Of a stretch of 46,827 nt of DNA, positions 1 to 9,861 are shown piece by piece. The DNA is from Halomonas heilongjiangensis (GTDB taxonomy: Bacteria > Pseudomonadota > Gammaproteobacteria > Pseudomonadales > Halomonadaceae): the NCBI RefSeq assembly GCF_002879645.1, contig NZ_PNRE01000035.1, forward strand, positions 4,755-51,581. Reading direction: 5' to 3'. Made by a program: the position numbers and the translations under genes. The notes beneath the pieces were generated by a model. That model was not told the DNA's origin. It did not search any database and saw only the letters and a program-made list of their open reading frames with translations. Positions within the stretch are counted from its first letter, which is position 1. Each line of letters begins with the position of its first letter.

Positions 1-93
1 ATTCGCCTCATCAGATCGATAAACTTGTCTCGAAATCCGTTTTTCTCGTGACGATCGGTCAAATCCGACAGGCTGCTAGCCGGGAGAAGCGCC

Positions 94-597
94 ATGCGTC
101 AGACCGGAATTCCCCATCCACGCCTGCCGTTGCCGGCCCCCGGCCGGGAGGACGACCCGGCCCGCTTCCTGGCCTGGCTCGCCGAGGCGATCCCCATGGT
201 CGAGCACCTGGGCATCCGCTCGATGCGGCGCGAGGAGGAGCAGTTGATCTGGGCGCTCGACCTGACACCCAGCCTCAACGACAAGGGCACCGGCTTCGGT
301 GGAGCCCTGGCCGCCCAGACCGCGCTCCTCGGCTGGTGCTGGGCCACGCTCTGGCTGCGTCGCCACAGCATGGCCCGCGACGTGGTGGTGGCCGAGGCCA
401 GCCAGCGCTTCCTGGCCCCGGTCACCGGCGACTATCGACTGGTGTGCCTGCCCGAGAGTGACGACGGGCCAGTGGCATTGGCCGAGCAGATCGCCGACCG
501 GGGCAGGGGGCGTATCGCCCTTGTCCAGCAGCTCTGGTGCGGCCACACCCTGTGCCTCGAGGCCCGCGGCAACTATGTGGTGCTGCCCGCGGGCTGA
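94..597 (+). CDS. YiiD C-terminal-type (hotdog) thioesterase domain protein
   Basis: A 167-residue protein that looks like a stand-alone copy of the thioesterase domain found at the C-terminus of E. coli YiiD. The recognisable part is the central GTGFGGALAAQTALLGW stretch (about residues 66-82), where a Gly-rich turn runs into the long hotdog helix, followed by strands containing VVVAEASQRFLAPV. The family is thought to act on acyl-CoA or acyl-ACP thioesters; the substrate here is unknown. There is no signal peptide, so it should be cytoplasmic. The ATG at 94 has a good ribosome site (GGGAG at 81-85). It is monocistronic: the next feature is a tRNA with its own promoter. I saw no convincing promoter in bases 1-80. 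Family assignment is fairly confident, function is not. Confidence 0.75.
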   Translation: MRQTGIPHPRLPLPAPGREDDPARFLAWLAEAIPMVEHLGIRSMRREEEQLIWALDLTPSLNDKGTGFGGALAAQTALLGWCWATLWLRRHSMARDVVVAEASQRFLAPVTGDYRLVCLPESDDGPVALAEQIADRGRGRIALVQQLWCGHTLCLEARGNYVVLPAG

Positions 598-620
598 GGG
601 CTCGTTACGGAAAAAGCGGC

Positions 621-649
621 TTGCAATCGCGCACTTAAGACGTTAGCAT
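621..649 (+). promoter_or_regulatory. Predicted sigma-70 promoter of tRNA-Ser
   Basis: A -35 element TTGCAA (621-626) and a -10 element TAGCAT (644-649) are separated by exactly 17 bp. The GC-rich bases just downstream (GCGCCG) resemble the discriminator of stringently controlled stable-RNA promoters. Transcription would start near 656, giving a leader of about 70 nt before the tRNA at 725. Confidence 0.6.
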
Positions 650-724
650 ATGCGCCGTTCTAGAGGAGATGACGGCGGGCCAGGATAGGGGCCAACCAGT
701 ATTTCGACTCGAGAATGACAATGC

Positions 725-812
725 GGAGGGGTGTCCGAGTGGTCGAAGGAGCACGCCTGGAAAGTGTGTAAGTCGAAAGGCTTCGAGGGTTCGAATCCCT
801 CCCCCTCCGCCA
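725..812 (+). tRNA. tRNA-Ser (anticodon GGA)
   Basis: An 88-nt type II tRNA. The acceptor stem pairs GGAGGGG (725-731) with CCCCTCC, followed by discriminator G and an encoded CCA (810-812). The anticodon loop contains TGGAA in CCTGGAAAGT (anticodon GGA, reads UCC/UCU). A long variable arm (GTAAGTCGAAAGGCTTC region) is typical of tRNA-Ser. The T-arm is GAGGGTTCGAATCCCTC. It has its own promoter upstream and an intrinsic terminator 13 nt downstream, so it appears to be a single-gene unit. No integrase or att duplication is visible beside it. Confidence 0.95.
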
Positions 813-825
813 CAGAATATAGATA

Positions 826-848
826 AGCCGCTGACTTCAGCGGCTTTT
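826..848 (+). terminator. Intrinsic terminator of tRNA-Ser
   Basis: A perfect inverted repeat, AGCCGCTGA / TCAGCGGCT with a two-base centre (826-845), is followed directly by a run of T. It sits just after the tRNA 3' end. On the minus strand there is no matching T run, so it is not an obvious terminator for the converging ndvB. Bases 849-939 hold no other feature I can see. Confidence 0.85.
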
Positions 849-939
849 TCTTTGCCTGGAAGTTATTGGCTTACGCCGCAGTTGCTGGAGGGCACATATC
901 CAGGAATTTTCGGTGGCAAGGGTCATCAGCCATCGATTT

Positions 940-3900
940 TCATGCGGTTTTTTCGCTGCCGAGCTGAATCTCGACTTGGTGCTCCCGGCCATCATCGCAT
1001 AGCGTAATGATCGGACCGGGCTGGCTGCTCCCGTCGAGGAGAGTGGCCGATGGGTGATGCCCGGCATCTGCGGTCTGTCGGATCGTGATGCAGTAGGTGG
1101 TGGAGTGAAAGCGGTAACGCAGCCTGATAGGCGGCCAGGCCGCGGGCAGGCAGGGCGTTATCGTCAGGGTGTTGCCTGCCTGGTGCAGGCCGAGCAGCGA
1201 CTCGCTGATGAGGCGATACATCCATCCCGCCGCGCCGGTATACCAGCTCCAGCCGCCGCGCCCCACGTGGGGCGGCATGGCATAGATGTCGGCAGCCATC
1301 ACGTAGGGTTCCAGCCGGTATCTGGCCATGCCGGTTGGAGATTGCGAATGATGGATGGGATTGAGCATATCCATCAGCAGCCAGGCACGCTCGCGCTGGC
1401 CGAGGCGGGCATAGGCCATCGCCGCCCATATCGCTGCATGGGTGTACTGCCCGCCGTTCTCCCGCACGCCTGGTACATAGCCGCGAATATAGCCGGGGGT
1501 TGGGGTGGCCTTGTCGAAGGGCGGGGAGAGCAATTGGATCAGCTGCTGCTCGGGGTGCACCAGGTGGGTGAAGACGGCCTCCATCGCCTGCTCTACGCGA
1601 TAGGCGTCGCCGGCGCCCGAGAGCACCGCCCAGCTCTGCGAGATCGAGTCGATGCGGCATTCGCTGCCCGTGGCCGTGCCCAGCGGGGTGCCATCATCGA
1701 AGTACGCGCGGCGATACCAGCCGCCGTCCCAGCCGTGCTGGTCCAGGCTGTCGCGCAGTGTGCCCAGGGTGATCCGGCAGTTCTCGACCGTGTCGAGATC
1801 CCCGTGGCGCTGCGCCAGCTGACCGAACTCCTCGAGGACCTGGCACAGGAAGAATCCCAGCCAGACGCTTTCGCCACGGCCCTTGATGCCGACCAGGTTC
1901 ATGCCGTCGTTCCAGTCCCCCGAGCCCATCAGCGGCAGGCCGTGTTCACCGAACCGCAGGCCGTGGCGCAGCGCCAGCAGGGCATGCTGGTAGAGGCTGG
2001 CCTCGCCGGGGGCCAGGCTAGGCAGGTCGTAGTAGGCCTCATCGTCATCGCCGACGGCGCGCCCCTCGAGGAATGGGGCCGGTGCGTCGAGGATGTCGAT
2101 GTCATCGGTGAATCGCACATAGCGACATAGCGCCAGCGGTAGCCACAAGTAGTCGTCGGAACAGCGTGTCCGCACGCCGCGGCCCTGTGGTGGGTGCCAC
2201 CAGTGCTGCACGTCCCCTTCGCGGAACTGGCGACTGGCACACAGCAGCAACTGGTCGCGCAGGCGCTCTGGCATGGCATGCGCCAGTGCCATGCTGTCCT
2301 GCAACTGATCGCGAAAGCCGAAGGCGCCGCCGGATTGATAGTAGCCACTGCGCGCCCACAGTCGACAGGCCAGGGTCTGGTAGAGCAACCAGCCGTTGGT
2401 CATCACATCCAGCGCCGGGTCGGGGGTCTCGATCTGCAGCGCGCCGAGGGTATGCCGCCAGTGCGCCTGTACGTCGGCGAGTGCCTGGTTGGCCGTCCCC
2501 ACGACGCGATAGTGCTGGATCAGTGCATTGGCATGCTCGCGATCACTGCCCACCCCGAGCCTGAATATCACCTGCCGGCTTTCGTCTGGCGCCAGGGAGA
2601 GCTTGACCTGCAGCGCGGCGCACGGGTCGAGGCCGGCTCCGACCGTGCCGGAGAGATGGGTGCGCTGCAGGGCGGCAGGCTGCTGCAGGCTACCGTTACG
2701 ACCGATAAATTCCTGGCGGTCACCACTCAGCGTGCGCGTGGGATCGTCGACATCGAAGAAGGCCACCTGCTCGCTCAATTCGTGATGAAACACGTTGCGT
2801 GCCAGCAAGGCGCCACTCGCCGCGGCGACCTCGGTGCTCACATGCATGGCTGTCTTGGCAGGCAGGTCGCCGAGGACCCATTCGACATAGCCGGTCACCG
2901 ACAGGTGGCGCACCCGCGCCGACAGGTTGCGCACCTTGAGCACTGAAAACTTGATGTTGGCGTCAAGCGCAACGTAGACCCACAGTTGCGTGCTGATACC
3001 GTCCTGCTCGGACTCGAACACGCTGTAGCCAAAGCCGTGGCGGACGAGGTAGTGGGCGTCGCTGTGCATCGGGAGAGGCGTGGGAGACCAGACATGGCCG
3101 CTCTCTTCGTCGCGCAGATAGAGTGCTTCGCCACTGGGGTCGCTGACCGGGTCGTTGTGCCAGGTCGTCAGGCGGTTTTCGTGTGCATTGACTCGCCAGG
3201 TGTAGCTGCCACCGCTCTCCGATATCACGCAGCCGAAGTCGGGGTTGGCGATCACGTTGACCCAGGGCGCGGGGGTGTGCTGGTCGGGTCCGAGCTGAAT
3301 CACATACTCCTGGCCGTTGGCACTGAATCCCCCCAGCGGGTTGTTCAGGATCAGTCCCTCAGGGGCGACCGGGATGGCGCTGGGCGCGGGCGGGCGGGTG
3401 TCCGTCACGCTCAACAGCGGTGGCCTGGCATCCTGGCGCTGGCGCTGGTCGAGCTGCTCTTCCAGGCTGCCGTGGCTGTCGAGGATGATGGCGCGGGCCA
3501 CCGCCTGAAACAGCAGGCGATCTTCGCCTGCGATCTGCTCCAGTGGGCGCACGAAGATACCGCCGGGGCGGTCGAGATGGCTGGCGCCGCTACCCGAGGC
3601 AATCAGTCCCAGGATCTGTTCCTGCAGCTGTTGGCGGTAGACCGCGTACTCTTCGTTCCAGATCACCAGGTCGACGGCGAGACCCTGCAGGCGCCAGTGA
3701 GCATGCGCTTGTATGAGTTGGCGCACCAGCGCGAGGCTGCTGCTGCTGCCGACCCGCAGCAGCACGATGGGCAGATCGCCGGAGATGGCATAGCTCCACA
3801 ACGCTGATTGACCGCGGCGGTTGGCGGCGATGATCGCGGGTTCGGCGCGCAGTGCGGGGTGCGCATAGACGACGGCACTGGCCAGTCGCGCATGTAGCTG

Positions 3901-6900
3901 GGCGTCGGCTTCGCTGGCATCGAGCTGCTCGAGGACCACCTGGCGATGGGTCCAGGTGAGCTCGAAGACGCGGTCGGCCAGATGGCGATCCTGATACTTG
4001 GCGATCAGGCACTCGGCGTCGGCACGCGAGCCCGCTATCCCCGTCACCAGGTCCAGCGTCACGGCGTGGTGAGGTTCGACGCTGAAGCATCGGCGGATGG
4101 CGGCGATCGGATCGAGCACCGCGCCGGCATGGCCGGACAGTTCGCCGGGCTGGTCCATGGCCAGGGGGGCTGCGGTGTCCCGGCAGCGCCCGATGAAACC
4201 GAGCCGATCCGTTTCGTATGAGGCCGCGGGGCTTGGCGCGTCACGCACGATCAGCAGTTGGAACATCCATGCCGAGAGGTCTTCCGGGGCTCGCGAGCGA
4301 CGGTGGCAGAGGATCGCGCTGTGGGGGGCGATGATCTCGGTCTGCACGAACAGATTGCTGAAGGCGGGATGCAGTGCATCTGCGGCGGCGGGGGCGATGA
4401 CCACCTCCGCATAGCTGGTGACCTCGAGTTCGCGACGCTGCGAGGTGTGGTTGGTCAGGCGTAGCCGGCGCAGTTCGATGTCATCCTCGGGCGAAACGGC
4501 GATCTCGGTATAGGTCTCCATCTCGCCGCTGCCCACGCTGTCACGGCGCCGGTACTCGGCGCGCCCCTCGGCAAAGATCGCCTGATAGTGACTGCTGGCG
4601 GAGCACGTTGGCTGATGGGCGTTTGACCAGACATGGCCGCTTTCGAGGTCACGCAGAAAGCAGAAGATGCCATGGTGATCGCGCGTCGGGTCCTCACGCC
4701 AGCGCGTCACGGCGAGGTCGCGCCAGCGGCTGTAGCCACCGCCGGCATTGGTGACCATGACGTGATAGCGCCCGTTCGACAGCAGCTGCACCGCCGGGGT
4801 CGCGGTATCGGCGCTGTCGAAGACACGTATCGGCGGGTCGCTGCGGTTGGTTGCGGTATGCACTTCCGCCAATCGCGCAATGTGCGTGAACATGGCGCTG
4901 GCGCGGGGGATACGCTCCTGCAGCAGCAGCAGCACGGCCTGTACGTGGCGATCGGCGCTGAAACGGCGCTGCATCGGCTGCTCCAGCAGCAGGTAGGCCA
5001 GGGCCAGCAGGCTCATCCCCTGATGGTGTGCCATGAACGAGCGCACCAGCGTCCTGTGCGAGCCACGGCGCTGGCGCGAGGGGCTGTAGTCGACCGCCTC
5101 GAACAGCCCGAATTTTCCCATGACCCCCTCTCGTGCCAGGCGCTGCAGGTTGTGGCAGGCCGCGACCGGCGCCACCATCAGCGCCATCACCGAGGCGTAG
5201 GGGGCGACGACCAGGTCCTCTGCCAGGCCGCGCTTCAGCCCCAGGCCGGGGGCGCCGAAGGCGCGATACTGATAGTTGAGCTTGGCATCGACGGTGTTGT
5301 AGGCAGACTCGGAATTCCCCCAGGGCACGCCGCGTTGCTTGCCATAGTCGATCTGGCGGGCCACGGCCGCGCGACAGGTCTGGTCGAGCAGCGTATTGGG
5401 GTAGGTCGGCATCACCAGCATCGGCATCAGATATTCGAACATCGAGCCGCTCCATGACAGCAGTACCGGCTCGCCCCCGGCGCGGGTCAGCAGTCGGCCG
5501 AGGCTGAACCAGCTCTCCTTGGGTAACTGTCCAAGGGCAATCCCCATGAAGCTGCTCAGCCGTGATTCCGAGGCGAGTAGATCGTAATAGCCGCTATCGA
5601 GTCGCTCCTCGGTGACGTTATAGCCGATGGCGAGCAGGTGCTTGGTACGGTCGAACAGGAAGCCATACTCGACCTGGGCGAACTCAAAGCAGTTGGCGGC
5701 GAGCCGCTCGAGAGTCGCGATACGCTGCTGGGCTCGCCCCTTGGCGTGGTGGATCGCGTCGCGCAGCGGGGTCGCCCGGGCGTCACCGATGGCGTGCTGC
5801 GGTGGCGCTGGCGTGACACTGCCGAGCAGGCTGTCGAGCGTGGCGAGATCGCGAAGCGTAGGCACGGTAAGCGTCTCGAGTGCCCTGCCGAGCGGGGAGT
5901 CGACAAGCCGTGCCCATTGCGCCAGCCAGGGAGCCAGGTCGTCGAGTTCATCGAGCATGGCATGGGTCTGCTGATGCAGGCTGAGAGCCCACTGGTGGGC
6001 GTTCTCTTCCAGCAACGGCGCCTGAGGCGAGGCGCTGGCCTCAGGCTGCGCCGCCGTGGCGAATGGGCGCATCGCTTGGGCCAGCACGGCGCTGGCTTCG
6101 CTGAGTCGGGTCAGCGCCTGATGCCAGGTCACAAGGCTGTCCTGCGGGGTCGGGCAGGTGGTATCCAGCACCTGCCGGTAGGCATCCAGCGGCACTTGTA
6201 TGGTGCCGTCGCCACACTCCTCGATGAGCGCCAGGGTATCGCGCAGCCCTTGCCAGCAGCGCGGTGGCAGAATCGGCGCATCCGCCACCTCGAGTAGACC
6301 TCGGCGCAGGGTCAGCAGGCATCCTGACAGGTTGCCGCTATCGACGCTCGAGACATAGTGCGGTGGCAGGGGTTGCAGGCTCTGGGTGTCGTACCAGTTG
6401 TAGAAATGACCGCGGTAACGGGGCAGGATTTGCAGCGTCCCCAGGCTCTGTTCGCTGCGCGTCATCAGGCCCGCTGCACTGAGGTAGCCGAAATCATGGG
6501 CCGCCAGGTTGGCCAGCAACGCCATCCCGATATTGGTCGGCGAGGTACGATGGGCCAGGGAGATCTCGCGGAACGCCTGGAGGTTGTCGGGTGGCAGCCA
6601 ATGGTCCTCGGCGTTGTGCGTCTGTTCGAAGAACGCCCAGGTGCGTCTGGCCAGACGTTGCAGAAACCGGGTTTGCACGGCATCCAGCTGTGATGGACGC
6701 GGCAGCTGCGGACGGCTCAGCCACCAGGCCAGACCCGGGGCAACCCCCCACAGTACCAGCCATGGGGCCGCTGCGAGCAGCGACATTGGCTGGGTGATGG
6801 CCAGCACCAGGGCCATGCTGCCGGCCAGTGATGGGGCGAGCCACATCTGCCTGAGCATGCCACGCAGGCCCTCGTCGCCGTCGCGTGGGGCGACCGCCCG

Positions 6901-9777
6901 GCAAGCGCTCGAAGGTACCCACTCGAGCAGACGACGGTGGCTGACATGCCGTCGCCACAGGGTTCGCAGGATGGCGTCCAGATGGATGTAGGCCTCGAAC
7001 GGCAGGCAGGCAAGCTGGAAGCCGACCTGGCCAGTGCGTCCGATCAGGTCCCGTGACGTGCACGCCAGGTGCTGCCCAAGCGGGCGCTCGTCGGGTTTGC
7101 TCGAAAGCTCGCGTATGAGGTCGCCGATCACCGGTATCAGCAGCAGCGCGGCGGCACCGAGGGTCCAGACCCAGGCGGTCGCTGGCTGGGTCCATCCCAC
7201 CAGCAGCAGTGCCGTCAGGGCGATGGGAAAGAGGCTGCGCCGCAGGTTGTCCAGCAGCTTCCAGCGTGACAGCAGCGACAGGGCGTTGCCGGTCTGGCGG
7301 CCCGGCTCGGTGTCACCCATGGGGGGATGCCGGCCCAGCCAGCCGGTGAGTTGCCAATCGCCGCGTATCCAACGCTGGCGGCGCTTGATGTCGTCGAGGT
7401 AGTGGCTGGGGTGATCCTCATATAGAGAGATATCGCTGACCAACCCGGAGCGCGCATGGCAGCCCTCCAGCAGGTCATGGCTGAGGATGAGGTTCTCGGG
7501 AAAACGCGTGCCGATCGCCCGCTCGAAGGCATCGACATCGTAGATGCCCTTGCCGATATACGAGCCCTCGTCGAACAGGTCCTGATAGAGGTCGGAGATG
7601 GCCCGAGTGTAAGGATCGATGCCCGCCTCACCGCCGAACAGCCGCGCATAGCGTGACCGGTTGGCGCCTTCCAGGCTGGCCGCGACGCAGGGCTGAAGAA
7701 TGCCGTGGCCATCGACGACCATGCCGGTCAGAGGGTCATGACGGGGACGGTTGAGCGGATGGGCCATGGCGCTGACCAGTTGGCGGGCGGTATCGCGCGG
7801 AAGCTGGGTATCGCTGTCCAGGGTGATCACGTAGGCGACCTCCGACAGCGGCGAGATATCACCGACAATCAGCGAAAAGCGCTGTCGGCCGTGGGTCTCC
7901 GGCCTGCCGCGCAGCAGGGCGTTGAGGTCTGCGAGCTTGCCGCGCTTGCGCTCGTGGCCCATCCAGCAGCGTTCCTGGGCGTTCCAGCAGCGCGGGCGGT
8001 GAAAGAGATAGAACGGTGTCGCGTCACCGCCGAGGGTGCGCCAGTGATCTGCATAGGTGGCGTTCAACCGCGTGATACCGTCCTGTACCAGCGCCAGCAG
8101 GGCATCGTCACCGGGAAGCGTGGCCTGTTGGGCATCGCTGAAGTCGGTCAGCAGGGCACTATGTAGACGAGCATCCTGGTTGGCCAGGAAGCGCACCTCG
8201 AGTGATTCCAGCAGGGATTCGATGCCGGCGGCGTCTGTCAGCAGGGTCGGCGTGACGACCAGCGTGCGACACTGCGCGGGGATGCCGTTCTTGACCTCCA
8301 TGCGCGGTAGCGTGCGCGGTGTCACCATCAGTGCCGTCAGCCGGTTGACCAGCGATACCGCGGTCTGACTGCTGACCAACAGTGACAGCGCCGCGACGCT
8401 CAACATCCAACCCAGTGGCGCCTGGTCGGTGAGTCGCGACCAGGCGGCAAACAGCAGTGCGGCGCTGATCAGCAGCGTGAAGCCAGCGATTCCGCCAAGA
8501 TAGAGGGGCAGGGCTCGCCGCCGCAGGCTGATGCCCAGGCGGTGGAGCGGTGAGCGGCGCACACTGGCCTGGCGGGCCAGGTCGGCCAGGCCGGCGCCGA
8601 TCAGGTAGTAGCCGACGTGTCGCGTGCGCTCGGGGTCGGCGCTCGCTTGGGGGGGCGAGGCGGCGAGCCCGACGGCGAGGCCCGCCACCTCGCTTTCGCC
8701 AAGCGGCGACCGGCTGGCAAGCGTTTCCACCACATGCCGATAGCGGTCACGGGTGGCAAAGTCCATGCGTGGATAGATACCGCTGGGGTCCTCCTGCAAG
8801 GCCTGCTCAACAGCGCTTTGCGACTCCACGAAGTCCTGCCAGTCGATGGCACCGATGATCCGGAGGCTGCCGATGCTGTTGCTCACCGATACCTGGTCGG
8901 ACGCCTGCTGCTGATTGGCGATCAAGATATGCTGCTCGATACTGGCGCCCGAGTCAGTCAGTCGCTGCTCGACCCATGAGAGCGGCAGAGAGAGGGCCGG
9001 ACCGCGCCCCTGCAAGCGTCGCGACAGCACGGCAACGAACTCGCTGCTCATCATCGGCTTCGAGCGGGCCATGTCGGCGACTTGCAGGATCAGATTCTTG
9101 GGGTCGCGCTCGGCGGTCGCGACCATGCGCTCTGCCCAGGCCTCGGCCAGTTGGCGTTCGCTGAGTACTGCGTCGAGACGGTCGGCAACCTGGCGCAGGT
9201 TCTCGATCAGCGCCAGGCGTAGCATGATGGGGATTGCCCACAGCTCGCCCAGCGTCAAGGTGGTGTTGCGCTGATAGGCGGCCACGAATCGGCTCAGGTT
9301 GTCGAAGGCCAGATGACCGTCACCGTGGGCGATGGCTTCCATGGCAATGTCGTAGACGCGCGGTCGTCCCGCGGAGGGGCCGGTCAACAGCCTCGGGAGT
9401 GCCTTGCTGTAGCCAGGTGGCAGGTGCCGCTTGGCGGTCAGCATTTGCTCCTCGAGCAGGTGGAAGTTGTCCAGCAACCCCTCGCCTGCAGGAGCAATGC
9501 GCTGCTGCTCGGCCACTGCCGTGGTCAACCGGTTGCAGCTCCCGACCAGGGCGTGCTCGTTGTTGCGCAGGCGGGGAAGCAGCAGGTCGGGCGCGTATCC
9601 TGTGGCGAGCTGATGGCTGTTGGCAAGCCACTTGCCATGCGCCTCCATCTGGGCGGCGCTGAACAATTCCGCACGTGGGGGGAAGGCAGTCTCGCCGTTG
9701 GACGCTGCCTGACGTCTGGCGTTTCGCCATTGTCCAAGGCGATAGCTGCGCCTGCGGTAGGCGGTGAGGATGGTCAA
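940..9777 (-). CDS. ndvB: Cyclic beta-1,2-glucan synthase (NdvB/ChvB type; GT84 + GH94)
   Basis: A 2945-residue inner-membrane enzyme that makes and circularises beta-1,2-glucan from UDP-glucose; in rhizobia these periplasmic glucans serve osmoadaptation and host contact. Order of parts: a soluble N-terminal region; two transmembrane segments (about 424-446 and 455-475); the GT84 glycosyltransferase with LDSDTQLP (DSD near 654-656); more membrane helices near 870-1050; a glycoamylase-like region; then two carbohydrate-binding/GH94 units ending in the phosphorylase-like catalytic domain. The catalytic motif GSGDWNDGMN is intact, with the likely acid Asp at about residue 2624. Length matches the family (about 2800-2900). 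The most upstream start is TTG at 9777, only 9 nt after the stop of the 24-residue gene in the same frame, and it has no good ribosome site; the first in-frame internal ATG is near residue 44. Translational coupling to the upstream gene is plausible. Confidence 0.93.
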   Translation of the reverse strand: MTILTAYRRRSYRLGQWRNARRQAASNGETAFPPRAELFSAAQMEAHGKWLANSHQLATGYAPDLLLPRLRNNEHALVGSCNRLTTAVAEQQRIAPAGEGLLDNFHLLEEQMLTAKRHLPPGYSKALPRLLTGPSAGRPRVYDIAMEAIAHGDGHLAFDNLSRFVAAYQRNTTLTLGELWAIPIMLRLALIENLRQVADRLDAVLSERQLAEAWAERMVATAERDPKNLILQVADMARSKPMMSSEFVAVLSRRLQGRGPALSLPLSWVEQRLTDSGASIEQHILIANQQQASDQVSVSNSIGSLRIIGAIDWQDFVESQSAVEQALQEDPSGIYPRMDFATRDRYRHVVETLASRSPLGESEVAGLAVGLAASPPQASADPERTRHVGYYLIGAGLADLARQASVRRSPLHRLGISLRRRALPLYLGGIAGFTLLISAALLFAAWSRLTDQAPLGWMLSVAALSLLVSSQTAVSLVNRLTALMVTPRTLPRMEVKNGIPAQCRTLVVTPTLLTDAAGIESLLESLEVRFLANQDARLHSALLTDFSDAQQATLPGDDALLALVQDGITRLNATYADHWRTLGGDATPFYLFHRPRCWNAQERCWMGHERKRGKLADLNALLRGRPETHGRQRFSLIVGDISPLSEVAYVITLDSDTQLPRDTARQLVSAMAHPLNRPRHDPLTGMVVDGHGILQPCVAASLEGANRSRYARLFGGEAGIDPYTRAISDLYQDLFDEGSYIGKGIYDVDAFERAIGTRFPENLILSHDLLEGCHARSGLVSDISLYEDHPSHYLDDIKRRQRWIRGDWQLTGWLGRHPPMGDTEPGRQTGNALSLLSRWKLLDNLRRSLFPIALTALLLVGWTQPATAWVWTLGAAALLLIPVIGDLIRELSSKPDERPLGQHLACTSRDLIGRTGQVGFQLACLPFEAYIHLDAILRTLWRRHVSHRRLLEWVPSSACRAVAPRDGDEGLRGMLRQMWLAPSLAGSMALVLAITQPMSLLAAAPWLVLWGVAPGLAWWLSRPQLPRPSQLDAVQTRFLQRLARRTWAFFEQTHNAEDHWLPPDNLQAFREISLAHRTSPTNIGMALLANLAAHDFGYLSAAGLMTRSEQSLGTLQILPRYRGHFYNWYDTQSLQPLPPHYVSSVDSGNLSGCLLTLRRGLLEVADAPILPPRCWQGLRDTLALIEECGDGTIQVPLDAYRQVLDTTCPTPQDSLVTWHQALTRLSEASAVLAQAMRPFATAAQPEASASPQAPLLEENAHQWALSLHQQTHAMLDELDDLAPWLAQWARLVDSPLGRALETLTVPTLRDLATLDSLLGSVTPAPPQHAIGDARATPLRDAIHHAKGRAQQRIATLERLAANCFEFAQVEYGFLFDRTKHLLAIGYNVTEERLDSGYYDLLASESRLSSFMGIALGQLPKESWFSLGRLLTRAGGEPVLLSWSGSMFEYLMPMLVMPTYPNTLLDQTCRAAVARQIDYGKQRGVPWGNSESAYNTVDAKLNYQYRAFGAPGLGLKRGLAEDLVVAPYASVMALMVAPVAACHNLQRLAREGVMGKFGLFEAVDYSPSRQRRGSHRTLVRSFMAHHQGMSLLALAYLLLEQPMQRRFSADRHVQAVLLLLQERIPRASAMFTHIARLAEVHTATNRSDPPIRVFDSADTATPAVQLLSNGRYHVMVTNAGGGYSRWRDLAVTRWREDPTRDHHGIFCFLRDLESGHVWSNAHQPTCSASSHYQAIFAEGRAEYRRRDSVGSGEMETYTEIAVSPEDDIELRRLRLTNHTSQRRELEVTSYAEVVIAPAAADALHPAFSNLFVQTEIIAPHSAILCHRRSRAPEDLSAWMFQLLIVRDAPSPAASYETDRLGFIGRCRDTAAPLAMDQPGELSGHAGAVLDPIAAIRRCFSVEPHHAVTLDLVTGIAGSRADAECLIAKYQDRHLADRVFELTWTHRQVVLEQLDASEADAQLHARLASAVVYAHPALRAEPAIIAANRRGQSALWSYAISGDLPIVLLRVGSSSSLALVRQLIQAHAHWRLQGLAVDLVIWNEEYAVYRQQLQEQILGLIASGSGASHLDRPGGIFVRPLEQIAGEDRLLFQAVARAIILDSHGSLEEQLDQRQRQDARPPLLSVTDTRPPAPSAIPVAPEGLILNNPLGGFSANGQEYVIQLGPDQHTPAPWVNVIANPDFGCVISESGGSYTWRVNAHENRLTTWHNDPVSDPSGEALYLRDEESGHVWSPTPLPMHSDAHYLVRHGFGYSVFESEQDGISTQLWVYVALDANIKFSVLKVRNLSARVRHLSVTGYVEWVLGDLPAKTAMHVSTEVAAASGALLARNVFHHELSEQVAFFDVDDPTRTLSGDRQEFIGRNGSLQQPAALQRTHLSGTVGAGLDPCAALQVKLSLAPDESRQVIFRLGVGSDREHANALIQHYRVVGTANQALADVQAHWRHTLGALQIETPDPALDVMTNGWLLYQTLACRLWARSGYYQSGGAFGFRDQLQDSMALAHAMPERLRDQLLLCASRQFREGDVQHWWHPPQGRGVRTRCSDDYLWLPLALCRYVRFTDDIDILDAPAPFLEGRAVGDDDEAYYDLPSLAPGEASLYQHALLALRHGLRFGEHGLPLMGSGDWNDGMNLVGIKGRGESVWLGFFLCQVLEEFGQLAQRHGDLDTVENCRITLGTLRDSLDQHGWDGGWYRRAYFDDGTPLGTATGSECRIDSISQSWAVLSGAGDAYRVEQAMEAVFTHLVHPEQQLIQLLSPPFDKATPTPGYIRGYVPGVRENGGQYTHAAIWAAMAYARLGQRERAWLLMDMLNPIHHSQSPTGMARYRLEPYVMAADIYAMPPHVGRGGWSWYTGAAGWMYRLISESLLGLHQAGNTLTITPCLPAAWPPIRLRYRFHSTTYCITIRQTADAGHHPSATLLDGSSQPGPIITLCDDGREHQVEIQLGSEKTA

Positions 9778-9786
9778 GGTGAGCGC

Positions 9787-9861
9787 CTAGCGTAAGTTCA
9801 GGATTGACAGCACTACCAGCACGATCACCACCGCCCCGATGATCCATAAGATATTCTTCAT
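9787..9861 (-). CDS. 24-residue hydrophobic miniprotein upstream of ndvB
   Basis: An unrecognised single-pass membrane peptide: Met-Lys-Asn, then about 18 hydrophobic residues (core IIGAVVIVLVVLSIL) and a short Asn-Leu-Arg tail. The ATG at 9861 has a TGGAG ribosome site at the right distance. The frame can extend upstream to 10020, but that part looks non-coding and lacks a better start. The gene ends 9 nt before the TTG of ndvB, in the same reading frame, so the two are almost certainly co-transcribed and may be translationally coupled. The length fits small membrane subunits that stabilise larger inner-membrane machines; a role with NdvB is inference from position only. Confidence 0.6.
   Translation of the reverse strand: MKNILWIIGAVVIVLVVLSILNLR

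Noticed and set aside
725..850. tRNA-Ser as a possible integration site.
   Set aside because: No integrase and no duplicated tRNA 3' end was found in the flanking sequence.
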